Below are positions 8,518-16,435 of a stretch of 64,000 bases of DNA, piece after piece. Source of the DNA: Alphaproteobacteria bacterium (GTDB lineage: Bacteria; Pseudomonadota; Alphaproteobacteria; JANQMY01); the NCBI GenBank assembly GCA_028289425.1, contig JANQPL010000018.1, positions 248,001 through 312,000 of the forward strand, given 5' to 3'. Under the pieces are notes generated by a model, which searched no databases, had not been told where the DNA came from, and saw nothing but the letters and a program-made list of their open reading frames with translations. The position numbers and the translations under genes are program-made. Position 1 is the first letter of the stretch. Each line of letters starts with the position of its first letter.

Positions 8518-9234
8518 TTAGAACTGGTTCGCCGAAGGCGCCAACACGGTTACGGCTTCCAGGCCGCTCCGATCGATCGCCATTCCCAGATAAGCCTTGC
8601 TTTCAAAAGGCAGGTCGCGTTTCAGGTTAAATTGTGAGCGCGCAAGCCTCGCTTTGTTGTGAATAGCGAAGGCAATGCCACTCCATTCTTTCTCAAACTG
8701 CTCGCGGGTCACCATGCGGGAACCGAGAGCTGGGTCACCCACCACAACATGGGTGTCCGTGATGCCGCGAAGAACCACAAAGTGAGTGTACCCACGCGTC
8801 GTAATCAACGTGATTGTGGGAACGCCAACTTGGCGGAGCTTCTCCAATGGCACACGAAATCCGTCCGAGCGCATGCCAATACCTTGGAGATACCGCTTCA
8901 TGTCTAGAAGCGAGAACCCTTCCCGTCTGATTTTATCTTTATCGCCTGACGCCCACATTTGGTCGAACAGGGCACCTTCAGTGACGGGAGTGTCATAGTG
9001 ATAGGTTAGGAGCGTTGCCAGCGCCGCAGAGCCGCAGCTGAAGTCGTAATTCTGCTTTATGACAGAATCGAACTTCTTTTCCTTCAAGCTCATTACGGTG
9101 ACATTGACAGGAAAAGCGCCGGCAAAGATGCGCGTTTCAACAGCTTGCGCATCCATAGGCTGGGAGAACAGCGCCGCCGCACCGAAAGCGGCCGCAGCAC
9201 AGAAAGAAAGCGTTTTTTTGGAAATCGAAGACAT
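8518..9234 (-). CDS. Periplasmic C39 family peptidase, FapD-like
   Basis: 238 residues. A signal peptide ends near DAQA (residue 31). The C39 papain-fold core follows: nucleophile Cys in QNYDFSCGSAALATLL (C67), His in GYTHFVVLRG (H151) and Asp in VVGDPALG (D167). C39 peptidases normally cut after double-glycine leaders. Unlike the ABC-fused bacteriocin type, this one stands alone and is exported, as FapD is in Pseudomonas amyloid operons. The next gene downstream encodes a protein with an LSxxELxxLRGG motif, an obvious candidate substrate. It is the fourth gene of a five-gene minus-strand operon. Confidence 0.85.
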   Translation of the reverse strand: MSSISKKTLSFCAAAAFGAAALFSQPMDAQAVETRIFAGAFPVNVTVMSLKEKKFDSVIKQNYDFSCGSAALATLLTYHYDTPVTEGALFDQMWASGDKDKIRREGFSLLDMKRYLQGIGMRSDGFRVPLEKLRQVGVPTITLITTRGYTHFVVLRGITDTHVVVGDPALGSRMVTREQFEKEWSGIAFAIHNKARLARSQFNLKRDLPFESKAYLGMAIDRSGLEAVTVLAPSANQF

Positions 9235-9294
9235 TGTGACCTCTAAGAACCGAATCCGTTGTCTCTCTATCTACGCAATCTTTGTGCCTATTCT

Positions 9295-9699
9295 CTAGAA
9301 CAGGTTCACGTTAATCGTCGTGTTCATTTGAACGTTGTTATTGTTCCCCGAAACCACGGCGGCTTGGCCGAATGTGGAATTCGAAAACGCCCCGTCTGTG
9401 ATCAAAGAATGACCGGTATCGCCCACCGACGTATTGCCGGCGTTGTAGGCATCCAGATCACTGTTTTGAACGGTTGTTACAAAATTAAGACCTTCCTTGC
9501 CGCGGGCTTGGTCGTCAGCTTCCGCTGACATTGCCTCGACACCGAATGCGTCCTCCAGCAGATCCCCGTCTTCGTTCAGGAATGCTTGTGGAGCACCCGG
9601 AACATCGTGAGACCGCATGTCGTCCATTGCGAATGCCGAAGCTGCGCCGAACGAAAGAGAAGCACCAAGGGCCAGTCTGCACACAAATCCATACTTCAT
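9295..9699 (-). CDS. Small secreted Asn-rich protein of the amyloid locus
   Basis: 134 residues from the ATG at 9697-9699; a TTG 18 bases upstream is possible but weaker. The signal peptide ends near ASAFA. Residues 57-68 read MSAEADDQARGK and share spacing with the LS...RGG motif of the other accessory protein. The C-terminus (VVSGNNNNVQMNTTINVNLF) alternates Asn/Gln/Thr with Val/Ile, a pattern typical of amyloid strands. It lies between the second subunit gene and the peptidase gene. It may be a minor or nucleating subunit; no family is recognised. Confidence 0.7.
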   Translation of the reverse strand: MKYGFVCRLALGASLSFGAASAFAMDDMRSHDVPGAPQAFLNEDGDLLEDAFGVEAMSAEADDQARGKEGLNFVTTVQNSDLDAYNAGNTSVGDTGHSLITDGAFSNSTFGQAAVVSGNNNNVQMNTTINVNLF

Positions 9700-9762
9700 C
9701 GAACCACTGCCCCCCAAGATACGCTTGGGCCAAAAGGGTTGAACGATTTAATCCAATTAGGT

Positions 9763-9786
9763 CTCGGCGGGCCGAAGCCCGCCGAG
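9763..9786 (-). promoter_or_regulatory. Stable stem-loop with UUCG tetraloop after the second subunit gene
   Basis: A perfect 10-bp stem, CTCGGCGGGC / GCCCGCCGAG, closes a TTCG loop on the minus strand (C-UUCG-G, an extra-stable tetraloop). No T run follows, so it is not a standard terminator. It begins 11 bp after the stop codon of the upstream gene. It probably protects the 3' end of the subunit mRNA or partly stops transcription into the accessory genes. Confidence 0.65.
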
Positions 9787-9797
9787 TGATTGCTAAA

Positions 9798-11168
9798 TTA
9801 GAATGCGCCGTTGCCGATGTTGGCGGTAACGGTTTGGCTTTGCTCGGTGACGCCCTGAGAACCAGAGTTTGCCGAGAACTGGCCAAGCGATACGCCATCA
9901 GCCATGCCCATGACATCAGCCGAAGAACTCATGGTCGCTTCGGAGTCGTCGTCAGCGATCACCAGATTGGCTGCCGCAACGTTCAGAACGTTAGCTGCAG
10001 ACATTTCGGTGTTCGAGGCAACTGCATCGGTGTCGAAGAGGATGACAACATCATCCGCTGCGATCGCCGTGCTTTCGCCGGTAGCGAGGGTCTTCGCACC
10101 GTCAGAGTCAGAGTTGTCGATGACGCCCTCTTCCTCAGCAACGTTGCCGCCAGCGACGTTAACACCGTCAAGGCCTTCGCCCCACTCGCTGTTGCCACCG
10201 TCATTGACGATCACAGCTTCGCCGGATGCGTTGTTCTTGTCGATGCCACCTTCGCCAGTGATGTCGCCACCTGCTACGTCGGTGCCTTCACCAGAAGCTG
10301 CGATGGAGCCGTTGCGAGCAACCGTGTTGCCGTCGCCGCCATTGCCGCCTTTGCCTCTGCTGCTAACGTCGTTCGTGCAGACCTGGACCTTACAGTCGTC
10401 ATGCGGAGGAGGACCACCCCGGCCGCCCTGGCCGCCAGCAACCGCCAGGCTACCATGGTCAGCTTGGGCATTGCCGTTGCTGTCCGTGTTAACTTGGCTG
10501 TTGTCGCCAACGTTGACGTTGCCATCGCTGAACTCAGTGTTAGCTTGCGAGTCTTCGCCAGCCGCTACTGCGTTTTCGTTCGCATCGCCACCGCCATTGG
10601 CCGAATTGTGGCCAGCCATGGCCTGTGAGTCGTCGATCAAGCTGTCATCGTTCAACGCCGTATCGCCAGCAACTGCAGATCCGCCAACATCGTTAGCCGC
10701 GATCGAGCTGTTGTCAGCCGTGTTGTTGTCGATAGAGCTATCTTCGCCATTTGCAACATCGTCGTTCAAAGACAGAGCAGAGCCTTCCGTGTGGACGCTG
10801 TTGTCTTCAATCATGTTGTTGCTGCCGAGATTGCCGCGAACATTGCCCGCACCGGTTTGCGGTGCGTTGTTAGCAACACCACCGTTTTGGAAGGTGTCGT
10901 TCAACTCGCCATTCCCATCGGGGTCGAAAGTTGCCGAAGCGTCAATTTCGTTGCCGCTAAGAACGTCGCCGCTCCAGTTTTCTTCGCCGGTCTGCGGAGA
11001 ATTCTCTGCATAGCCGGTTTCAGAAACGTCGGTTTGGGTGTCGTTGCCGGCACCGTTACCGTTCAGCGTGTCATCGAGATCCACAGTGACCGGATCAGCG
11101 AAAGCAGCTGGAGACATTGCCAGGCCAAGAGCGATGACCGAAATGCCCATCAAGTACTTGCTTTTCAT
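9798..11168 (-). CDS. Candidate amyloid fibre subunit with CX4C insert
   Basis: 456 residues with GGAG before the ATG and a signal peptide ending in SPAAFA. The mature chain is rich in Asn, Asp, Ala, Gly and Ser. Two copies of an N-terminal repeat (NGNGxxNDT...NSPQTG and DGNGxxNDT...NNAPQTG) open the protein. The C-terminus, SANSGSQGVTEQSQTVTANI, closely matches the neighbouring paralogue. A Gly-rich insert holds the only two cysteines (C259, C264, CKVQVC). FapB and FapC of Pseudomonas are similarly secreted, repetitive and Asn/Gln-rich, but the sequence repeats here differ. It lies 90 bp downstream of the paralogue. Confidence 0.75.
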   Translation of the reverse strand: MKSKYLMGISVIALGLAMSPAAFADPVTVDLDDTLNGNGAGNDTQTDVSETGYAENSPQTGEENWSGDVLSGNEIDASATFDPDGNGELNDTFQNGGVANNAPQTGAGNVRGNLGSNNMIEDNSVHTEGSALSLNDDVANGEDSSIDNNTADNSSIAANDVGGSAVAGDTALNDDSLIDDSQAMAGHNSANGGGDANENAVAAGEDSQANTEFSDGNVNVGDNSQVNTDSNGNAQADHGSLAVAGGQGGRGGPPPHDDCKVQVCTNDVSSRGKGGNGGDGNTVARNGSIAASGEGTDVAGGDITGEGGIDKNNASGEAVIVNDGGNSEWGEGLDGVNVAGGNVAEEEGVIDNSDSDGAKTLATGESTAIAADDVVILFDTDAVASNTEMSAANVLNVAAANLVIADDDSEATMSSSADVMGMADGVSLGQFSANSGSQGVTEQSQTVTANIGNGAF

Positions 11169-11258
11169 TTTCCTAACTCCAATACCTTGCCGGTTATTTC
11201 GCTAAGTCGGAGGCGCGGCTGCCAAGCAATAGCTGTCAGCCGCTGCCCCAGTAGCGAA

Positions 11259-12479
11259 TTAGTTAACCGTCAGATTGTCGATGTTTGCCGTAACCGTCTG
11301 GCTCTGCTGCGTGATGGCATTTGCGCCGGAATTTGCAGACATTTGAACCATGACAGAGTCGGTCGCACCGCCTGAGATCGTTGCGTCAGCCGTCAACTCT
11401 GCACTGCTTCCTTCAGAGTAGATGGCGTTGCCGGAACCGATGTTCAGAACGTTGTACGCGTTCAGTTCGGTGTTAGAAGCAACAACGTCCGTTTGGATCT
11501 CCAGGCTTACGTCGTTGATCGACAGAGCGAAACCACCGCTCGTTGCCGTTGCAGCAGCGCCTTCAGACGTGCTGTTGTCGACAATTGCAGCGTCCGTTGC
11601 AATGTCTTCACCTGCAACATTGGTGTCGTTGCTGTCGTTGACGATCACAGCGCTGTCGGTCGCATTGTTCTTGTCGATGCTGCCGCCGGCGATATCGCCA
11701 CCAGCTACGTCTGCACCGTCAGAAGCGGCGATTGACATGTCGTCAGCAACCGTGTGGTCCGATCCAGCGACAGAAACAGAGCCTGCGTCTGCTTGTGCAT
11801 TGCCGTTCGAGCCGGAGTTAGCCATTGCATTTTCGCCAGCGTTTACATTGTAGTCGCTGTCGTTGCTGTTGGCCTGCGAGTCCGTAGCCGTTGCCGTAGC
11901 ATTGCCGCTAGCAGAACTTTCGTTGTTCGCAGCGTTCGTGCCGGAAGCAGCCATCGAATTGTCGATTTCTGACTCGTCCAACGCCAAGTGGCCCGCAACA
12001 GCAGCATCTTCGGAGTCATTGACGCCGATGGAGCTGTTGTTTGCGTAGTTGTTGTCGATCGTGCCGCCGTCATTTGCGACATCGTCCGCACCAGCTGCAG
12101 AGTGGTTAAACTCGTTGCTGTTGTCGGTCAGCGTGTTGTCGCTCAGAGCGTTGCCGCCAACGTTTGCAATGCCCGTTTGCGGAGCATTGTTTGCATCACC
12201 GGTGTTTTGGAAGGTGTCGTTCGCAAGACCGTTGCCATCAGGATCGACTTCTACGTCAATGCTAACGCCATTGTTGCTTGCAACGTCGCCATCGAAGTTG
12301 CCGGAACCCGTTTGCGGTGAATTGATGGCCGTGCCTTCAATATCCGTCTGGGTGTCATTCAGGATACCATTGCCATTTGCGGTATCGTCGGTGCTTACGT
12401 CAATGTCATCAGCAAGAGCCGGCGTCATCGCCAACCCAAGCGCAATAACGGAAGCGCCCACAAGCAAATTGCTTTTCAT
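11259..12479 (-). CDS. Candidate amyloid fibre subunit (Arg-, Cys- and Trp-free)
   Basis: 406 residues from the ATG at 12477-12479, with GGAGAG upstream; a GTG at 12485 is an alternative. The signal peptide ends near TPALA (residue 23). The mature chain is dominated by Asn, Asp, Ala, Ser and Gly, with no Arg, Cys or Trp and almost no Lys, so it is strongly acidic. An imperfect repeat of about 45 residues occurs twice near the N-terminus (PQTG at 55-58 and 100-103). The end, SANSGANAITQQSQTVTANI, is shared with the next gene. It is first in the operon, which fits a major structural subunit. The functional-amyloid role is inferred. Confidence 0.75.
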   Translation of the reverse strand: MKSNLLVGASVIALGLAMTPALADDIDVSTDDTANGNGILNDTQTDIEGTAINSPQTGSGNFDGDVASNNGVSIDVEVDPDGNGLANDTFQNTGDANNAPQTGIANVGGNALSDNTLTDNSNEFNHSAAGADDVANDGGTIDNNYANNSSIGVNDSEDAAVAGHLALDESEIDNSMAASGTNAANNESSASGNATATATDSQANSNDSDYNVNAGENAMANSGSNGNAQADAGSVSVAGSDHTVADDMSIAASDGADVAGGDIAGGSIDKNNATDSAVIVNDSNDTNVAGEDIATDAAIVDNSTSEGAAATATSGGFALSINDVSLEIQTDVVASNTELNAYNVLNIGSGNAIYSEGSSAELTADATISGGATDSVMVQMSANSGANAITQQSQTVTANIDNLTVN

Positions 12480-13020
12480 CGTCACTCTCCAGTTAAGGTT
12501 TTCACTACTGGGGCCCCCCGGTATTTGCCGTTGAGCTACACCAAAGCCTCAGTCATCCGAGTCAGACAATGCTCCCGAAATATGCTTAACGCAAGAAGGT
12601 TTTATGATTAACAAACAAATATTTTGACGGCTTTTTTGTGCCGAATCAGACCGGTTTCTAGACAAAAAAAACAGATTGAGCTTCGTTCTAGTTCTAATAG
12701 CAGAGTTAATATTTAGAGTAGTGACGCGAACACCTAAATGTTTCATCTCGGGTCAGAAGATTCGATAAATCATCTTAACCGGTGAAAATAAAAAAGCAGA
12801 AGTTAACAAATTAAACACCTTGAACTTCATTGATGCGAATCTGTCATTCGCCGGTTTCAGTCCAAGCAGAAATGCAAATATTCCCGGATTATTACTCAAG
12901 GCGCCCACAGATATACTTGGCGCTTAAATATTATGTCACGTGGTCACGCCCACGCTTATGTAGGTGTGTATCAGTGAATGTGAGTGCGGATTGTTCCGAT
13001 GGCGACAGACGGAATCAAAT
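12480..13020. promoter_or_regulatory. AT-rich upstream region of the amyloid operon
   Basis: The gap of about 540 bp between the first fibre-subunit gene and the DUF3237 gene holds no credible coding frame. Much of 12560-12960 is AT-rich with A tracts, unlike the GC-rich genes around it. It should carry the operon promoter on the minus strand and has room for several regulator sites. I could not pick a convincing -10/-35 pair or a sigma-54 site by eye. Confidence 0.4.
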
Positions 13021-13042
13021 GCGGCGCCCCAAGGGGCGCCGC
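13021..13042 (-). terminator. Hairpin after the DUF3237 gene
   Basis: The perfect 10-bp inverted repeat GCGGCGCCCC-AA-GGGGCGCCGC lies 31 bp beyond the stop codon of the minus-strand gene. On the minus strand it is followed by only a weak T-rich tail (ATTTGATT). Confidence 0.6.
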
Positions 13043-13072
13043 AGCCGAATCGATCACCATGTCGGGCCGGTC

Positions 13073-13543
13073 TTACAGGATGTGATAAATCCGGTAGGCG
13101 ACACCGTTTCCGAGCAGCCGGCCCACGCCGACGGCCTGGATGTCGTTCAGCCACGCATATCTGCTGTCGCTGGTTTCGAAATTGGGCGCGACCCTGAAAT
13201 AGTATTCGGAAGGATCGGCGTTGGCCGGATCGGCCGGCTGAATAATTCGCCCAGTATAAGATAAGTAGAGCTTCGCGCCGTCATGGGTTTCCCAGACGGC
13301 CCGCACATCCGGTTTGGTGGCGTTTGGCCGTTCGGGATCCAGGATGAGCCAGTCGCCGCCGCCGGGCATTACTCTGCCCTTCATGCGGGGGCCCTCGAAT
13401 TCGCCCTCACTGATGTAAGCAACAACGCGATTGCCCCAAGGTGTGGGACCAATGGGCCCCGGGGATTCCGGTGCCACATAAATTGCCGCTTCACAGAGCA
13501 ATTCGGATTTGAGATCCAGCCCCTCGAAAATTGACTTGTCCAT
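13073..13543 (-). CDS. DUF3237 domain-containing protein
   Basis: 156 residues, the whole chain matching the DUF3237 pattern: an N-terminal LKSELLCEAAIYV strand, the central GRVMPGGGDWLILDPE block, VRAVWETHDGAKLYLSYTGRI, and a C-terminal YAWLNDIQAVGVGRL ending. The family is a small beta-barrel of unknown biochemical role, often near catabolic genes. It lies alone on the minus strand with a hairpin behind it. I infer no specific substrate. Confidence 0.85.
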   Translation of the reverse strand: MDKSIFEGLDLKSELLCEAAIYVAPESPGPIGPTPWGNRVVAYISEGEFEGPRMKGRVMPGGGDWLILDPERPNATKPDVRAVWETHDGAKLYLSYTGRIIQPADPANADPSEYYFRVAPNFETSDSRYAWLNDIQAVGVGRLLGNGVAYRIYHIL

Positions 13544-13919
13544 CGGTGTGTCTGCCTCCCTGCTCTAAATCATCATGCGATCGGCTGAACTCATATTCTG
13601 CGATCCAGTTGATCGGACAAAGTTGCTCTAAGGTCGAGGAACCCCTCTTCCCATTGTGTCCTAATGCGAGATTTATCATGAGGTCAGGCGCCGGTGAATA
13701 GGCCTATATATAATGACAACAAACACCCCTGTTCGTGAATGAAACGATGACGGCCCAAAATGACACGGAAGCCGTCGCGACAACTGCCTGACTGTCTTGG
13801 ATTGAAACAGGCCGCGCCTTACCGCCTCCTCTAAGACACGGTCAAAAAGGAATGAGATTTGCTGCCCAACCGAACCACACAAACACTTGGACTTCGCCCC
13901 AGGTGATTGATAGCAACAG
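13544..13919. other. Intergenic region between divergent DUF3237 and GT41 genes
   Basis: 376 bp without a supported gene. TATAAT occurs on the plus strand at 13709-13714 next to the palindrome ATAGGCCTAT, but no good -35 box is at the right distance. It presumably contains promoters for both divergent genes. Confidence 0.3.
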
Positions 13920-16397
13920 ATGGTGGGCATAAAGATGGACATTGCGCTCGGCCAGGCACAGGACCGGCTGAAAAGCGGCGCCTTCAAAGAGGCTGAACAG
14001 CTTTTCAAGAATATCTTGGACGATCACCCGCAGGACGCCGAAGCTCTGCACGGGCTGGGGCTTGCCGCCGGCCAGCAAGGCCAAACCGAGCGTGCGGTCG
14101 ACCTCATCAAATCCGCAATCGAAGTAGACCCTGACCAAGCAAAATTCTACGGCAATCTTAGTGTTTTTGCCCGGTCCCTTAACCGGGTGAACGAAGCTTT
14201 GGAGGCGTCCGGCAAGGCGATCGCGCTGGCACCCGATAATGCGGTCTATTGGAACAATCGCGGCAACGCGCTGGCCCAAGCCGGGCGGATCGCCGATGCC
14301 ATTGCATCCTTCGAAAAGGCAACGTCGCTCAACCCCTCATATAGCGAGGCCTACTTCAATCTCGGCAACGCACTGAAAGACAGCGAAAAGCTTGCCGACG
14401 CTGTTACCGCTTATCAATCGGCAGTCACCCACAGTCCCAAGTTTTGGATGGCTTTCAGCCATTTGGGTGAATGTCTCTATTCCTTGAAGCAAGGGGACGA
14501 TGCGCTTGCCGCCTACGAAAAAGCACATCAGCTGAACCCACAGCATCTGCCCACAATGGTCGGTTTGGGTAAATCCTTTCACCGGCTCAACCGCTTTGAT
14601 GAGGCGTTGAGTGTGTTTGAACAGGTGGTCGCCCTGGTGCCTGACCACGATGCCGGTCAACTGTGCCGCGGCCGCTGCCTGATCGACCTCAAACGTTACC
14701 CAGAGGCAAAAGAGGTTTTGACGTTGGCGGTAAAGCTGCTCCCGTCCGATGAGAGCTACGTTCAGCTCGGTATTGCGTGTGCGTTCTTAGGTCACAAACA
14801 GGAAGCCCTGCACGCGTTCAACAAATCTCTGGACCTCAATCCGAAACTACTGCTCGCCTATTTCCACAAATCCAATCTGCTGCGTAAAGCCGGACGGCTG
14901 GACGAAGCTCTAGACGCGGTAATGAAGGCGATCGAGATCAAGCCCGATTTGGCGGAGCTGTGGAACAGCCTTGGCAATGTTGCGAAAGTCAAATGGCAAC
15001 TCCATGCCGCCCGCGATGCTTTCGAGAAAGCGCTTGAGCTCGACCCGAATTTGGATGCGGCGGTCAACAATCTGGCGGGCATCTACAAAGGGCTCGCCGT
15101 GTTCAAGAGGGCCCGCGACCTTTACGACCAGTCATTGCAATTGTCGCCGAAGAACCTGAACTTCACCGGCAATCTTTTGTTCTGTGCCAATTACGATCCT
15201 GATGTGAGTGAAGAAGACCTGGCGGACCTTCATCGTCAAATGGCCGCTCAGCTTCAGGAAGGGATTGTTCCCAAAACCGCCCACACCAACGAAAAGGACC
15301 CGGACAAACGGCTTCGGATCGGCTTGGTGTCGGGCGATTTTGGCCGCCACCCTACAGGCTATTTTCTGGAAGGCGTGCTGCGCTATGCGGACCCGAAAGA
15401 GGTCGCCTATTACTGCTATTCAAACCGGCACAAAGAAGACGAGCTGACGGCGCGCCTCAAGGGCTACGCCGATGCTTGGCGGCCCATTCACGGGCTGTCG
15501 GCGGACGATATGTGCGCGCTGATCGAGAAGGACGAAATCGATATTCTGATCGATTTGTCAGGCTATACGGCGGAGACCCGGCTTGATTGTTTCGCCCAAC
15601 GGCCGGCGCCCATTCAAATGACCTGGCTTGGCTCCTGTCACACCACCGGCATGTCCACCATCGACTACATCATTCTGGATCCTCATTATGTGCGTCCGGG
15701 CGATGAAGATCTGTTTACGGAGGAATTCATTCGCCTGCCCGACATTCGCTGGGTCTATAAGCTGCGTGACAATCTGCCGGACACGGCCCCGCCGCCCGCT
15801 TTGAAAAACGGCCACATCACATTCGGCAGTTTCAACAATTTGACCAAGGTGAACGATGATGTGATCGAGCTGTGGGCGGCCGTTCTCAATGCGGTGCCCG
15901 ACGCCAAGATGATCTTAAGCTGGCGCTCGTTAGCGGAAACCCGCGAGCAGGACCGCATTGCGCGGCGCTTTGCAGACTATGGTGTGCCGGCGGACCGGCT
16001 GATCCTTACCCACGGTCATGTGGATGGCCGCTCGGTATTGGAAGAGTACGACACGGTTGATATTGCGCTCGATACCTTCCCCTTCTCGGGCTGCATCACC
16101 ACTTGCGAGGCCCTGTCCATGGGCGTGCCCATTGTAGCCTTGCCCGGCCGCCGCCCGTCGTCGCGTCAGACCTATGGGTTCCTGAAAGCCATTGGCCGCG
16201 ATGAATGGATCGCATCCTCACGCCAAGAGTTTGTGAACATAGCCGCGAAACTTGCGTCCGATCCTCAGAAGCTCGCCGATATGAGAGCGGCCCAGCGGGA
16301 ACGAGTCGTTGCGTCCCCCATGTGCGACGCCAAGAAATTCTGCGGCCATTTGGAAGCGGCGTTTCGTGACGCCTGGGTCAAGTGGTGCAATTCTTGA
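13920..16397 (+). CDS. TPR-repeat GT41 (O-GlcNAc transferase/SPINDLY-like) glycosyltransferase
   Basis: 825 residues. The first roughly 430 form about a dozen TPR repeats (for example AVYWNNRGNALAQAGRIADA and AEAYFNLGNAL-type blocks). The C-terminal GT41 domain begins near RLRIGLVSGDFGRHPTGYF and includes QMTWLGSCHTTGMSTIDY, FGSFNNLTKV and FPFSGCITTCEALSMGVP, the usual UDP-sugar-binding signature. The family transfers GlcNAc or another hexose to proteins in the cytoplasm. An ATG 15 bases downstream (13935) is an alternative start. The cytidylyltransferase gene follows 38 bp later on the same strand. The target is unknown. Confidence 0.9.
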   Translation: MVGIKMDIALGQAQDRLKSGAFKEAEQLFKNILDDHPQDAEALHGLGLAAGQQGQTERAVDLIKSAIEVDPDQAKFYGNLSVFARSLNRVNEALEASGKAIALAPDNAVYWNNRGNALAQAGRIADAIASFEKATSLNPSYSEAYFNLGNALKDSEKLADAVTAYQSAVTHSPKFWMAFSHLGECLYSLKQGDDALAAYEKAHQLNPQHLPTMVGLGKSFHRLNRFDEALSVFEQVVALVPDHDAGQLCRGRCLIDLKRYPEAKEVLTLAVKLLPSDESYVQLGIACAFLGHKQEALHAFNKSLDLNPKLLLAYFHKSNLLRKAGRLDEALDAVMKAIEIKPDLAELWNSLGNVAKVKWQLHAARDAFEKALELDPNLDAAVNNLAGIYKGLAVFKRARDLYDQSLQLSPKNLNFTGNLLFCANYDPDVSEEDLADLHRQMAAQLQEGIVPKTAHTNEKDPDKRLRIGLVSGDFGRHPTGYFLEGVLRYADPKEVAYYCYSNRHKEDELTARLKGYADAWRPIHGLSADDMCALIEKDEIDILIDLSGYTAETRLDCFAQRPAPIQMTWLGSCHTTGMSTIDYIILDPHYVRPGDEDLFTEEFIRLPDIRWVYKLRDNLPDTAPPPALKNGHITFGSFNNLTKVNDDVIELWAAVLNAVPDAKMILSWRSLAETREQDRIARRFADYGVPADRLILTHGHVDGRSVLEEYDTVDIALDTFPFSGCITTCEALSMGVPIVALPGRRPSSRQTYGFLKAIGRDEWIASSRQEFVNIAAKLASDPQKLADMRAAQRERVVASPMCDAKKFCGHLEAAFRDAWVKWCNS

Positions 16398-16435
16398 ATT
16401 TCCTGAGACGGTAAGGCTGCGAGACGGAGGGCGTC

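Noticed and set aside
8518-9234. Bacteriocin maturation transporter
   Set aside because: The C39 domain is not fused to an ABC transporter, has its own signal peptide, and no bacteriocin-size precursor is present.
9531-11013. Long plus-strand open frames opposite the second subunit gene (9531-10628, 9904-11013)
   Set aside because: They are by-products of the biased Asn/Asp/Ala/Gly codons on the other strand, lack family resemblance and signals, and the minus-strand frames have signal peptides and ribosome binding sites.
9798-12479. RTX toxin or hemagglutinin-type adhesin
   Set aside because: There are no GGxGxDxUx nonapeptide arrays, no type I secretion genes and no TPS or autotransporter domain; the C39 peptidase and FapF-like barrel point to a Fap-like route.
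11422-12534. Plus-strand frames opposite the first subunit gene
   Set aside because: Same cause: low-complexity Ala/Val/Ser translations of the antisense strand.
12549-12746. Small minus-strand frame upstream of the amyloid operon
   Set aside because: 65 codons in AT-rich sequence, no ribosome binding site, no recognisable features.
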